DNA of 64,000 nucleotides from Lewinellaceae bacterium. GTDB lineage: Bacteria > Bacteroidota > Bacteroidia > Chitinophagales > Saprospiraceae. Below the pieces are notes generated by a model that was given only the letters and a program-made list of their open reading frames with translations, made no database searches and was not told the origin of the DNA. The stretch covers positions 186,001 through 250,000 of the forward strand of contig JACJYO010000005.1 of NCBI GenBank assembly GCA_020636075.1. Reading direction: 5' to 3'. Shown piece after piece: positions 1 through 9,272 of this stretch (its first letter is position 1; each line of letters starts with the position of its first letter). The position numbers were made by a program, and so were the translations under genes.

Positions 1-3000
1 GGCGTTTTTTCGATCATTTGCATTCTGCTCACCACGGCTTTCATGAACACGGCCGGTATCCGCGATTACGAAAACCAAACCAGTCAGATCATTTTTTCAA
101 AGCCGGTAGACAAGGCAGGCTACTACTTCGGGCACTTTGGAGGCGCGCTATTGATCGCCCTTATCCCGATGCTGGGTGTCACCCTGGGCATGTGGACCGG
201 CGCCGCGCTGAACGCTGTTTTCGAATGGCTCGACCTTGAACGCTTCGGCCCCTTCGAAATGCAGGGCCACCTGATGGGGCTACTGATTTTTGCCATTCCC
301 AATACTTTTTTTGTGGGAGCGGTTTTATACGCTGTGGCCATCAATACCCGCTCGACGCTGTATTCTTTTATCGCGGCCACGGCATTATTGGTTGGGTATA
401 TCGTAGCGGGTAATCTGCTCCGCGATATCGAAAACGAGCAACTCGCCGGCCTGCTCGATCCGCTCGGCTTCCGGGCCTTCAGCATTGTTTCGAAATACTG
501 GACGGTAGACGACAAAAATACCCAGGCCGTGATGCTTGCCGGCAGCCTGTTGGTCAACCGCCTGCTTTGGTCGGCGGTTGGACTGGCGGCGCTGTTCATC
601 GGTTACCGGACATTCCATTTTGGCGAAAAAAGCCGATCCCGGCGCAAGCAAAAAGCTGTGGAACCGGAAGCCCCCGTCGGGTTGCGCGCATTGGGGGTTT
701 TGCCGCGCGTTTCGCCAGCCAAAGGTTGGACGACCACGCTGCGCCAACTTTGGAGTCAGTTTAAAACGGAATGGCTCGGTGTATTGCGCAGCACGGCATT
801 TATCCTGCTCACGCTGCTCGGACTGCTCAATTGCGTACCCGGGATGTTCTTCGCCAACGAGGCATACGGCACACACGAGCTTCCGGTTACCTATACGATG
901 ATTGATGAAATCCGGGACTCGTTTTACCTGTTCATTGTGATCATCATGGTGTACTTCAGCGGAGCCGTGATCTGGAAGGAACGCAATGCGCACATGAACG
1001 AGATCACCGATGCCTTGCCCACTAAAAACTGGACGGGCTGGCTGGGCAAGTACGGCGCTGTGCTGGGTATTCTGGTCACGCTGCAAATCGTTGCGATAGC
1101 TGCGGCCGTTGCTGCCCAGGCAGCCATGGGTTACCACCGCTACGAAATTTGGGTGTACCTGCGGGAATTGCTGGTACTTGACTTGCTCGGATTTGCTTTT
1201 TTACTGGTGCTGAGCTTTTTGATACAGGCGCTTTCGCCCAACATGTACCTCGGTTTTTTTCTGGTAATTATACTGATCATCGTCAACGACTTTGCCTGGA
1301 GCGCCCTGGACATCGAAAGCAACATGGTCATTTTCGCCAACCGCCCCAGTTACACCCTCTCCGACTTTTACGGCTACCTACCCTACTCCAAAGGCTTGAG
1401 TTGGTTCAATGCCTATTGGTTCTTGTTCTGCACCCTGTTGGCCCTGGCGGCTTTCCTGTTTTGGCCGCGCGGCAAGGAGTTTTTTTGGAAAAAACGGCTC
1501 AAACTCGCCCGGCTCGAGTGGACCAATTACCGGAATTTTGGCTGGCTGGCCCTCGTTGCCTGGCTCGGTACTGCCGGGTGGACGTTTTACAATACCAAAG
1601 TTAAAAACAGCTACACCACCAGTCAAAAGCGGGAAAAACTGCTGGCTGATTTTGAGAAAAACTACAAACAATACGAGGGCCGCATTCAACCCCGGATTTA
1701 CGATGTCAAATACGATATCGATCTGTACCCCGAAACCCGCGCATTGCATGTAAAAGGAAAGTTTTATGCCTGGAACCGATACGACCGGCCTATCGACACG
1801 CTTTTTGTCAATGTGCCGCAACACGGCAAGTTTGCGTTTCAAAGTCCGAAACTCTCCCTGTTGTTGGACGACTCGCTGGTCAACTGGCGCATGTACCGTT
1901 TTGAGCCGGCGCTGATGCCTGGCGACTCCATTTTGATGGAATTCCAGACAGATTTTGACCCAACCGGTTTCGACAATCAACTCCGCTGGGGCCGGATCGT
2001 ACAAAACGGCACCTTTTTCGATAATTCTGACATTATCCCGGTTTTTGGTTACCAAGCGGGTTCTGAACTCACGGATAAGAATACCCGGAAAAAATACGAG
2101 CTGCCTGAAAAAAGCCGGTACCCTGCACTCAACCGCACCGATACCCTCAATCGCATGGCCGCCTACATCAGCCCGAACAGCGATTGGGTAAATGTGGAAA
2201 CCATAATCCGCACCGCCCCCGATCAAATTGCCATCGGTCCCGGCTCGCTGTTGCGCGAATGGGAGGAAAACGGCCGCCGCTGTTTCCATTACAAGATCGA
2301 CCACGCCTCCTTCAATTTTTACTCCTTCCTCAGCGCCCGGTATACCGTGACGCGCCGCGAATGGAAGGGTGTAAAACTGGAGGTTTATCACCATGAAAAA
2401 CACACGTTCAATGTGGAGCGTATGCTCAAAGGCATTCAAAAATCACTGGAATATTACACCGCCAACTTTGGGCCATACTACCACAAGCAATGCCGGATCA
2501 TCGAGTTTCCGCGCTATGCGCAGTTTGCCCAATCATTCCCTGGCACCATGCCTTTTGCCGAAGGCATTGGGTTTATCCAGGATTTCAAAGACCCCGACGA
2601 CGACCTCGACCTGATGTTTTACGTGACCGCTCACGAGATCGGGCACCAATATTGGGGCCACCAGGAATGCGGGTCGTACATGCAGGGCAGCGAAATGCTG
2701 GTGGAAACCTTTGCCCAATGGAGCGCACTCATGGTGATGGAACACGAATACGGGAAGGACCAGATGCGCAAGTTCCTGAAATACGAGATGGACAAATACC
2801 TGCGTGGCCGCGGCCGCGAAACGCTAAAAGAACTGCCGCTGGCAAAATGCGAAGGGCAGGGCTACATCTACTACAACAAGGGTAGTGTGGCGATGTACTA
2901 CCTCAAAGAAATGATCGGCGAGGAAAATGTGAACGCCGCGCTCCGCGATTTTCTCGAAAAATACCGCTACGCAGAACCGCCCTACCCGGTCAGTCTTGAT

Positions 3001-3408
3001 GCCATCGATGCCTTTTACGCCCACACGCCCGATTCGTTGCGCTATGTGGTCAAAGACCTGTTCGAAGACATTACCCTTTTTGAAAACCGTTGCCAGGAGG
3101 CCAGCATGAAAGAATTGGAAAACGGCAAATGGGAAGTAACCGTACAGATTGAATGCCATAAAATTAAAGCCGACGAGCTGGGTAAAGAAACGGAAGTTCC
3201 CATCAACGATTACATCGAGATCGGCGCGCTGGCCAAGCCGGCTTCCGGCAAAAAATACCGCAAGGTTTTGTGCCGGAAACGGGTGAAAGTTACCCGGCAA
3301 AACAACACGTTCACATTCATCGTGGATGAAAAACCGGAAAGAGCCGGCATCGACCCCTTTGGGTTGTTGATTGACCGGAACCCGGAAGACAACATGAAGG
3401 ACCTGTAA
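1..3408 (+). CDS. ABC-type permease / M1 aminopeptidase-like membrane protein (5' end outside window)
   Basis: The reading frame is open from base 1, so the gene begins upstream; the first Met in view is at 43 but need not be the start. The first ~500 visible residues hold many hydrophobic segments like ABC-2 permease subunits. The C-terminal ~550 residues are an extracytoplasmic M1-type metallopeptidase region with HEIGH near residue 864 (counted from base 43) and a downstream Glu in VETFAQW as third zinc ligand, one residue further away than in typical M1 enzymes. The usual GAMEN-type motif is replaced by FAEGIGF. Permease/M1 fusions of this architecture are known in Bacteroidota, usually beside an ABC ATPase, which would lie left of the window. 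Substrate and activity are unknown. The last codons (MKDL, stop) form part of the first unit of a 36-bp tandem repeat. Confidence 0.85.
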   Translation, partial: GVFSIICILLTTAFMNTAGIRDYENQTSQIIFSKPVDKAGYYFGHFGGALLIALIPMLGVTLGMWTGAALNAVFEWLDLERFGPFEMQGHLMGLLIFAIPNTFFVGAVLYAVAINTRSTLYSFIAATALLVGYIVAGNLLRDIENEQLAGLLDPLGFRAFSIVSKYWTVDDKNTQAVMLAGSLLVNRLLWSAVGLAALFIGYRTFHFGEKSRSRRKQKAVEPEAPVGLRALGVLPRVSPAKGWTTTLRQLWSQFKTEWLGVLRSTAFILLTLLGLLNCVPGMFFANEAYGTHELPVTYTMIDEIRDSFYLFIVIIMVYFSGAVIWKERNAHMNEITDALPTKNWTGWLGKYGAVLGILVTLQIVAIAAAVAAQAAMGYHRYEIWVYLRELLVLDLLGFAFLLVLSFLIQALSPNMYLGFFLVIILIIVNDFAWSALDIESNMVIFANRPSYTLSDFYGYLPYSKGLSWFNAYWFLFCTLLALAAFLFWPRGKEFFWKKRLKLARLEWTNYRNFGWLALVAWLGTAGWTFYNTKVKNSYTTSQKREKLLADFEKNYKQYEGRIQPRIYDVKYDIDLYPETRALHVKGKFYAWNRYDRPIDTLFVNVPQHGKFAFQSPKLSLLLDDSLVNWRMYRFEPALMPGDSILMEFQTDFDPTGFDNQLRWGRIVQNGTFFDNSDIIPVFGYQAGSELTDKNTRKKYELPEKSRYPALNRTDTLNRMAAYISPNSDWVNVETIIRTAPDQIAIGPGSLLREWEENGRRCFHYKIDHASFNFYSFLSARYTVTRREWKGVKLEVYHHEKHTFNVERMLKGIQKSLEYYTANFGPYYHKQCRIIEFPRYAQFAQSFPGTMPFAEGIGFIQDFKDPDDDLDLMFYVTAHEIGHQYWGHQECGSYMQGSEMLVETFAQWSALMVMEHEYGKDQMRKFLKYEMDKYLRGRGRETLKELPLAKCEGQGYIYYNKGSVAMYYLKEMIGEENVNAALRDFLEKYRYAEPPYPVSLDAIDAFYAHTPDSLRYVVKDLFEDITLFENRCQEASMKELENGKWEVTVQIECHKIKADELGKETEVPINDYIEIGALAKPASGKKYRKVLCRKRVKVTRQNNTFTFIVDEKPERAGIDPFGLLIDRNPEDNMKDL

Positions 3409-3537
3409 CCCCGACTGTTAGTCGGGGTAATGAAAGACTTGTAACCCCGACTGTTAGTCGGGATAATGAAAGACTTGCAGCCCCGACTGTTAGTCGGGAT
3501 AATGAAAGACTTGCAGCCCCGACTCTTAGTCGGGGCA
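3394..3537. repeat. Four tandem 36-bp units, each with a CCCCGACT/AGTCGGGG hairpin
   Basis: Units start at 3394, 3430, 3466 and 3502. Each contains ATGAARGACYTG followed by a palindrome such as CCCCGACTGTTAGTCGGGG (3409-3427, 3445-3462, 3481-3498, 3517-3535). The first unit overlaps the end of the upstream gene and supplies its stop codon. The array lies between two convergent genes, so the hairpins could end transcription from both sides. The units abut with no variable spacer, so this is not CRISPR. Confidence 0.9.
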
Positions 3538-3547
3538 AAACACACTT

Positions 3548-4369
3548 CTACGCTGAAAACGAAATCCCAATCCCTGCACCCGGGTACCAATGATTTTCAG
3601 GCTCTTCCTGGAAATACAGGAAATGCCGTCCTGTTTTAAGCGAGAAATCGGCGAGCGAGCCCGAAACGTGTGCATTGTCGCTCAAAATAATCGACCGTGC
3701 CGTGAGTAATTTATGGATCACTTCGTACTCCCGGTATTCGTATGAAATCGAGTGATCGCTATCGTTAATAAACAGATCTATCGGTTCTTCTATTTTTGAT
3801 AAGCTTTCTATAGAATCACCATATAAAATCTTACCAACTTCGGCATATCGCCCGGCCAATAAGTAACCGGCTTCCGGATTGATGTCGGTACCCAAATACT
3901 TCCCCGGAAAGCCCTCTTCGGCATTTTTCAGCAACGCAGCGCACAGCAGCACGGAGCCCAGGCCTTTGTCCACCCCTGTTTCGATGACGAGTTTGGGTTT
4001 TAGCGCCCGTACAAAGGCGTACCAACCCAGACGGCGGCCGAACAGGATTTTTTCATCGGCAAATTTCCGTTGGGACGAGTTCCGCGTAGTTTCCAAAATA
4101 TGCTCCCGCAACGCCGTGTCGTTTTGTGCTTCGTCGATGTACGCTCGCACAGTTTGATAGTTTTCATTCAAAACGGCGGATACGGTGAAACTCAGATAGG
4201 CAAGGTTGCTCTGGGTCAGCTTATATGTAAAATTGGAGGTTTCATTGGAATTGAAACCCCATTTGATGATTTGAATGTATTTGTGATTGAAATAGGTACT
4301 GGCCAGGTAAATGCGGCGTAAAAACCGAAACAACCAAATTTTCTTAAGTGCTCTTAAAAGTGACTTCAT
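3548..4369 (-). CDS. Class I SAM-dependent methyltransferase-like protein
   Basis: 273 residues. The middle carries a Rossmann methyltransferase signature: ETGVDKGLGS as the SAM-binding glycine loop, GTDINPEAG as the acidic strand-2 motif, YGDSIESL, and LFINDSDHS as the D-x-x-H segment seen in Methyltransf_24/TylF-like enzymes. The N-terminal ~90 residues are less typical and begin with a basic stretch. It starts 2 bp after the helicase stop at 4372-4374, so the two genes are probably co-transcribed and translationally coupled. Substrate is unknown; glycan, lipid or small-molecule methylation are all possible. The family call is fairly sure, the function is not. Confidence 0.72.
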   Translation of the reverse strand: MKSLLRALKKIWLFRFLRRIYLASTYFNHKYIQIIKWGFNSNETSNFTYKLTQSNLAYLSFTVSAVLNENYQTVRAYIDEAQNDTALREHILETTRNSSQRKFADEKILFGRRLGWYAFVRALKPKLVIETGVDKGLGSVLLCAALLKNAEEGFPGKYLGTDINPEAGYLLAGRYAEVGKILYGDSIESLSKIEEPIDLFINDSDHSISYEYREYEVIHKLLTARSIILSDNAHVSGSLADFSLKTGRHFLYFQEEPENHWYPGAGIGISFSA

Positions 4370-4371
4370 AA

Positions 4372-7300
4372 TTAAACAGCGTTATACAAATCTATAAATG
4401 CCTGGTACCGCTCATCTTCCTGCAATACATCCGGATTCCCGATTACGATCACTTGCTCCCGCGCGCGGGTAAGCGCAACGTTCAGTTTCCGGTCGATGCC
4501 TTCGTTGGATAAATTGACCAGTTTGGCGAGCTGACTGCCCGCATGCACGCAGCAGGAAATCAGGATCACCTCCCGGGCGCCGCCCTGGTAGCGTTCCACG
4601 GTATCGATGGTTTGCGCATCGGGGTCGAGGCCGGCCTCGGAGATCGCCTGCCGGATCTGCGCAATCTGCGCCCGCCAGGGCGTAATGATACCCAGGCTGG
4701 TCTCCGGGTCCCAAGGCTTACCTTCGGCTGCCCACCGGTTTTTAAAATAATGCAGCAGTTCCGCGACCAGCCGGGCTTCTTCCGGTGCTGTTTTTTGATA
4801 GGGCAAAGCGTTTACCGCCCGCACCGGGATGAACGCCACGCGCTGCTTCAAGGCAGCCCTCCAGGGCTCGGGTAAGTCGACCTTGCTTTCCAGGAGTGGC
4901 AGGTGTTGCTTATGCGTGTGTTCCGGATCATCTCCAGCCAGGGTTTGCAGTTGGCCGTCGTAGAAATACCGGTTGGGAAAATCCATAATATCGGCGTGCA
5001 TACGGCCTTGGCGGTAGAGTTGGCCGTAGTGCTCCTCCAACCCGTGTTGCTGGCAAAGGCGGTATAGCCGCTCAAAGTAGGAGTCGCGCAGATCGTACAA
5101 GCCGATGCCATTCAGGTCGGGATCGTCCACGCGGGTGAGTTCAGGGGCCTGCGCAGTGACCGCGGGGAGTTGCCGGTGGTCGCCGATAAGCACAAAATGC
5201 TCGAAGCGGGTGAGCAGGCCCACCAATTGGGGTTCCAAAATTTGGGACGCTTCATCGACCACCAGTCGCTGGATCTTTTTGATCGCCAGCAGGTTTTCAT
5301 TGTGTGCAAAAGAAGCCACCGTGCTGACGATGATGCGCCGGGGCTCCAGAATAGCCAGCAGTTCGGCGCGGTTACCTGCGTTCACCGTATGGGCGCTGAG
5401 CAGTTGATCCCGAAATCGCTCAGCAGTGGAAAAGCGGGAACCGATGCGGAGGTACTGCTCCCGGATATTACCGCCCAGGCTGTCGAGTGCTTCGCAAATT
5501 TCATCCACTGCCCGGTTGGTGTAGGCCAGCAGCAGCAGGTTGTCGGTGGTTTCGCCCAGCACCCAGCCAGCCAGGTCGCGCAGCATGATGCTGGTTTTGC
5601 CGGTGCCCGGGGGGCCCCAGAGGAGGAAGAAGTTTTGGGATTGGGCGATTTTTGTTAACCCCACCCCCATCCCCTCCCCCAGCGGGGGGGGGCTTGGCCC
5701 CACCCCATCCCCCGGGGGGAGGGGGGCTTGATTATGGTGTTTATTTTTGTCTTCTGCTAATGAACCGAATTCTTTTTGACGAGATTTAACTGCTTTTCGG
5801 ATTGAATTTAAGGTTTCGGGTAATTGATTTAGAACTTCAGCATTAGAGAAGCGAATTACTTTAAAACCCAATATTTCGAGATACTCCGTTCTCAGTTCAT
5901 CCCATTCTGGTTGGAAATTGTGGATACTACCATCGATTTCTATTACGAGTCGAAATTCCAGGGAAACAAAGTCGGCGATAAAGTTTTCAATTGCATGTTG
6001 CCGACGGAATTTGATCCCATCCAATTGTTTATTCCGCAACTGCTGCCACAGTATTTCTTCCGCTTTTGTTTGCGATTTGCGCAGCCCCTTTACAAACGCC
6101 TTCAAATAGCGCCATCGATCTTCCGAAGTTTTATGGGGTTTACCAAAGGCTCCAACTTTCCCACCCGAAATGGTATCCCCCTCCCCTCGGGGGGAGGGGT
6201 TAGGGGTGGGGCCGGGGTCAAGCACCCGAGTCCGCAAGGCACTTCCCGCCCCCGCCCACTCAAACAGCCCCCGGTACATCGCCGTGAAACCCATGTCCAG
6301 CATATCGGGTTCAAGGTTCCACAGGGCGCTGGTTTCGAAGGGTTTCAGGTTGAACTGGCGGTAGCGGAGCTGCACCACCACCTGGTTTGCACCGAGCTCC
6401 GTAATGATGCACTTGATCACCTGATGATCCAGCACCGTGTCGGTTTCCGTTTCAGCGGGGTAAAGCACGGCGATATCACCGACGCGGAAATTGGCCAGCG
6501 GATTGGTCTTTTCCGTTTTTTGAAAAACAATGCAGGGATCGGCCTGATCTGCCTGGTTTTTTACAATTTTCAAATGGCTGAGAATGGCGTAGGCTTCTTG
6601 TTTTTCAGCAAAACTGCTCCGCCAGAGCGCGGCGTTGCCGTTGACGGTGTCGCTGTTTTCCTCGCCCACTTTGGCCAGCCACTGCTCGCGGGCAATGAGG
6701 CCGCAAAACGCGTTGAAGTATTTTTTTTCGAGCGGGTTTAATTTGCCGTAGGCGGCTTCAAACTGACCGAAGTCTCGCTGCAAAAAATCGCCCTTCGGCG
6801 CCTTATCAGCCCGCAGGCGTTGGAGCAAGGGTATATCCAAATCGCCGGGACGGATGGCAGCCAGCAGGCGTTCGATGCCCACGAGGTGATTGCGCACCTG
6901 CAAGGCCTCCCATTGCTCGGGCGCTACGGTGGGGGCGAAACGGAGTTGCTGCACATCCATGCCTGAATACAAAATATACTTGGCCGGGTCGGACTGGGCG
7001 CCGTACACCGATCGTACGAGCAGGTCGTAGAGCAGCGTCTGGGTGAAATGGCTGCGTTGGATGCCATAGGCATTGGGCCGGTAAGGGGTGCCGCTTTTCA
7101 GCTCGACAATAGCCGAACGGTCATCTTGGCGGAAAAACAAATCGAGGCGGCCCTGCAAGCCAAATTGCTCGCTGTAAAACGTGGGCTCCAGCACGCAATC
7201 GGCGGGATCAATCTGTTGCTGCGCAAAACCGCTTTGCGCCATGTATTTCAGGTTCAGGTAGTGTTTTTGGGCTTTGCCTAAAATTTCGCGCACCTTCCCG

Positions 7301-8199
7301 TCGGGCATCGGCGCAAACACGAAGGGATAGGCCTGGAAACTTTCGCGCAGCAAGTCCGTGTAATCGGCACCGGGTTGGGTTAATAACCGGTCGAGGAAGA
7401 GGTTGGCAATGTTTCCCAGTAAAATGGGCGGTGTTTGTTCGTAGGGCAAAAACTTTTTCACGAGATAAGCCAGCGGCTGGGCGCCGGCTACCTTGAAACA
7501 CTCGGAAATCGCCGAAACATCCATCAGAAAATCGGGCTCCACCACAAAAGCCCGGGGCCGGTAGAAACCCTGCTGGTCTACGTCAACATCGAGCAGGTTG
7601 AGCGTGACCGGAAAACCAAACACCGTGCGCAGCAGGCGGATGGTGGGGTTGAAGCTGTCGTTGCGCTCGGGCAGGTTGTAGCGCACCCGCACCGGCTCGA
7701 AGGGGTTTTCTTCGTCGAAGGCGAAAAAAAAGTGCTGCTCCGGCTCGTCGCGCACGGCCACTACGCGGGCGCGGGCCTTGTAGTCCCAGATTTCGGGCGC
7801 TGCAAACTGCCATTCGCCCTTGGCCGGAAAATGTTCCAGCACATCCGGCGGGATAGCGGTTTTGCAAAAAATCAGAACGGTTTCGGCAAGTGCCTGCACA
7901 CCGAGGCGCAGGTGTCGATCTTCAAGATTTTGCTCTTGCCCGGACCGCACCCGCCCGGCAATGCGGCGGAAATGATGGATGCGTTGCAGGGTATCGGGTT
8001 GTATCTGAAATAGGTGGCCGGCATAGCTGATGCGCGCAAAAAGCGTACTGAAGGCCAGCTGCTCCTGCCGGGTGGCTTCGAAGAACAGGCGTTCCAGCAA
8101 GGCGGCCAGGGCCAGCACTTTTTCCCGCGGCGCCCAATGGGGATGCGCGGCAACTTTTACCAGTTCGCGGTAGAGGAGTGGAGCAGCTTCGGGTGGCAT
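4372..8199 (-). CDS. Dna2-like PD-(D/E)XK nuclease / SF1 helicase with an inserted DUF559 nuclease cassette
   Basis: 1275 residues from the ATG at 8199; a TTG at 8235 in frame is an alternative start but lies further upstream with no better support. The N-terminal half has a Cas4/RecB-type nuclease core (GRLDLFF near 348, VELKSG near 365). The C-terminal half is an Upf1/Dna2-type SF1 helicase: Walker A GPPGTGKTS near 861, DEAS near 981, GDHRQLPAV, TVERYQGG and NVALTRAREQ. Residues ~663-848 are foreign to the family: a DUF559 (Vsr-like) domain with FRRQHAIENFIADF and LVIEIDGSIHNF between Pro/Gly-rich arms. The arms sit just before Walker A, where the Q-motif helix is expected, and no LTxxQ motif is visible there. 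Role: probably DNA end processing or repair, or phage defence. The frame is intact, but activity with the insert is uncertain. Confidence 0.85.
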   Translation of the reverse strand: MPPEAAPLLYRELVKVAAHPHWAPREKVLALAALLERLFFEATRQEQLAFSTLFARISYAGHLFQIQPDTLQRIHHFRRIAGRVRSGQEQNLEDRHLRLGVQALAETVLIFCKTAIPPDVLEHFPAKGEWQFAAPEIWDYKARARVVAVRDEPEQHFFFAFDEENPFEPVRVRYNLPERNDSFNPTIRLLRTVFGFPVTLNLLDVDVDQQGFYRPRAFVVEPDFLMDVSAISECFKVAGAQPLAYLVKKFLPYEQTPPILLGNIANLFLDRLLTQPGADYTDLLRESFQAYPFVFAPMPDGKVREILGKAQKHYLNLKYMAQSGFAQQQIDPADCVLEPTFYSEQFGLQGRLDLFFRQDDRSAIVELKSGTPYRPNAYGIQRSHFTQTLLYDLLVRSVYGAQSDPAKYILYSGMDVQQLRFAPTVAPEQWEALQVRNHLVGIERLLAAIRPGDLDIPLLQRLRADKAPKGDFLQRDFGQFEAAYGKLNPLEKKYFNAFCGLIAREQWLAKVGEENSDTVNGNAALWRSSFAEKQEAYAILSHLKIVKNQADQADPCIVFQKTEKTNPLANFRVGDIAVLYPAETETDTVLDHQVIKCIITELGANQVVVQLRYRQFNLKPFETSALWNLEPDMLDMGFTAMYRGLFEWAGAGSALRTRVLDPGPTPNPSPRGEGDTISGGKVGAFGKPHKTSEDRWRYLKAFVKGLRKSQTKAEEILWQQLRNKQLDGIKFRRQHAIENFIADFVSLEFRLVIEIDGSIHNFQPEWDELRTEYLEILGFKVIRFSNAEVLNQLPETLNSIRKAVKSRQKEFGSLAEDKNKHHNQAPLPPGDGVGPSPPPLGEGMGVGLTKIAQSQNFFLLWGPPGTGKTSIMLRDLAGWVLGETTDNLLLLAYTNRAVDEICEALDSLGGNIREQYLRIGSRFSTAERFRDQLLSAHTVNAGNRAELLAILEPRRIIVSTVASFAHNENLLAIKKIQRLVVDEASQILEPQLVGLLTRFEHFVLIGDHRQLPAVTAQAPELTRVDDPDLNGIGLYDLRDSYFERLYRLCQQHGLEEHYGQLYRQGRMHADIMDFPNRYFYDGQLQTLAGDDPEHTHKQHLPLLESKVDLPEPWRAALKQRVAFIPVRAVNALPYQKTAPEEARLVAELLHYFKNRWAAEGKPWDPETSLGIITPWRAQIAQIRQAISEAGLDPDAQTIDTVERYQGGAREVILISCCVHAGSQLAKLVNLSNEGIDRKLNVALTRAREQVIVIGNPDVLQEDERYQAFIDLYNAV
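5657..6213 (-). mobile_element. In-frame DUF559 cassette bounded by inverted G/C palindromes
   Basis: At the right end (6177-6213) and the left end (5657-5691) lie inverted copies of a sequence resembling GGGGGAGGGGWTRGGGGTGGGG, each with a C-run/G-run palindrome. The left end has a second related palindrome at 5697-5729. The ends translate in the host frame as NPSPRGEG and PPPLGEGMGVGL. Between them lies a complete DUF559 core. The ends look like dispersed REP-type repeats of Bacteroidota. The borders are approximate and I could not define a target duplication. Confidence 0.65.
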
Positions 8200-8202
8200 T
8201 GG

Positions 8203-8235
8203 GCGAAGATAGGGGTTGGGGAGGGAAGCCCTCAA
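8203..8235 (-). promoter_or_regulatory. Possible promoter of the nuclease-helicase gene
   Basis: On the minus strand TATCTTCG (8203-8210) resembles the Bacteroidota -7 box TAnnTTTG, with TTG at 8233-8235 about 21 bases upstream. It lies between the IS3 end and the chosen ATG. The match is imperfect and the box is very close to the start codon. Confidence 0.3.
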
Positions 8236-8267
8236 TTTACAGCATGATGTCTCGTCCTAAAATAACT

Positions 8268-9272
8268 TTACAGGTTTAGAGATAGTCCTGCCAGGGCTTT
8301 ACGGGAAAAAACAAAGTCCTGCGGGGGCTTTACAAAGTTAAGCCCAAAAAGCCTCGGAGCAGTGTTTATATTATAGCAGGAGTTGAATTTATAGTTCTTT
8401 GACATAGGTTTCCAACGTTTGGCTAATGTGCCGTTTTGAGCGTGTGCTTGAATTGGTGTGAGGTAATCACAGCTGGCATGGGGTCTGGAATTGTTATAGT
8501 GGTAAACCGCGTAGTCAATGGCTGCTTGAGCTTGTTCGAAAGAGTCGAAGGTTTTGTCCAGGTTCCATTCTTGTTTAAGGATTCCATTGACACGTTCGGC
8601 CAGTGCATTTTCGTAAGGGTCACCGTTTTGAGTCATGCTGATTTGGCAGGTACCGGCTTTGAGCACATTGACGTAGGCCTGGGAGCAATACTGAATACCC
8701 CGGTCGGAATGATGCATAAGTTGCCGTTCGGGGAATTGCCGTTGAGCCAAGGCTAGTTTTAAAGCATTGACACAAAAAGCAGCGCTTAGGGATTCACTCA
8801 ACTGATAGCCAACGATCTTTCGGGAATAGGCGTCGGTAATCAGGATGAGGTAGCAAAAACGTCCACTTACAGCGATGTAGGTGATATCGCTAACCCACAA
8901 TCTTTCGGCTTGCTGGGGCGTAAATCCAGCCGCCAGGTTAGGGTATTTTTTAAGCCAATGCCTGCTCTGGGTGGTCGTAACGTACTTTTTTCGGCGCCGG
9001 ATGAGCAAATCGTGCCGGCGCAACAAGCCGAAAAATTGATCGCGACCCAGTTGAATGCCGTGTTGTTGCCATTGCTCCAAAAGCAGGTGCATGAGTTTAC
9101 GACCACCGGCGCCGGGTGTGAGCCGACGCTGCTGGCGCACCAGGTCCAAGATCAGGCCTTCTTCAAGGGCCTGCTGATCGGTGCGCCACAGGTGATCATA
9201 GAAGGCTTGTCGACTTTTTCCCAACAGCCCACATAACTTGCCTAATCCCGTATCGTGATAAAATGCCTTCAT
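8268..9272 (-). CDS. IS3-family transposase OrfB (DDE integrase domain)
   Basis: 334 residues. An HTH_21-like N-terminus is followed by an rve integrase core. The DDE residues are visible as SDITYI, HSDRGIQY and NALAERVNG. The ATG at 9272 overlaps the orfA stop as ATGA. In this family OrfB is mostly made as an OrfAB fusion by -1 frameshifting. Here the orfA frame reads TCA AAA AAA TGA, a canonical A AAA AAA slippery site that shifts exactly into the orfB frame. The fusion carries out strand transfer; OrfB alone has a supporting role. Confidence 0.95.
   Translation of the reverse strand: MKAFYHDTGLGKLCGLLGKSRQAFYDHLWRTDQQALEEGLILDLVRQQRRLTPGAGGRKLMHLLLEQWQQHGIQLGRDQFFGLLRRHDLLIRRRKKYVTTTQSRHWLKKYPNLAAGFTPQQAERLWVSDITYIAVSGRFCYLILITDAYSRKIVGYQLSESLSAAFCVNALKLALAQRQFPERQLMHHSDRGIQYCSQAYVNVLKAGTCQISMTQNGDPYENALAERVNGILKQEWNLDKTFDSFEQAQAAIDYAVYHYNNSRPHASCDYLTPIQAHAQNGTLAKRWKPMSKNYKFNSCYNINTAPRLFGLNFVKPPQDFVFSRKALAGLSLNL

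Noticed and set aside
3394..3537. Possible CRISPR array (period 36 bp)
   Set aside because: The units abut with no spacers, are only four in number and carry a strong palindrome; no cas gene is nearby.
3210..3590. A reverse-strand repeat-rich protein covering the 36-bp array
   Set aside because: It is only the reverse translation of the tandem palindromes, overlaps two real genes' ends and has no start signal or homology that I recognise.
5657..6213. Intein in the helicase
   Set aside because: There is no N-terminal Cys/Ser splice block, no HN-Cys end and no Hint motifs; the insert is a DUF559 nuclease with palindromic ends.
8200..8235. TTG start of the helicase at 8235
   Set aside because: The ATG at 8199 is nearer the conserved region, and the upstream codons contain a promoter-like box.
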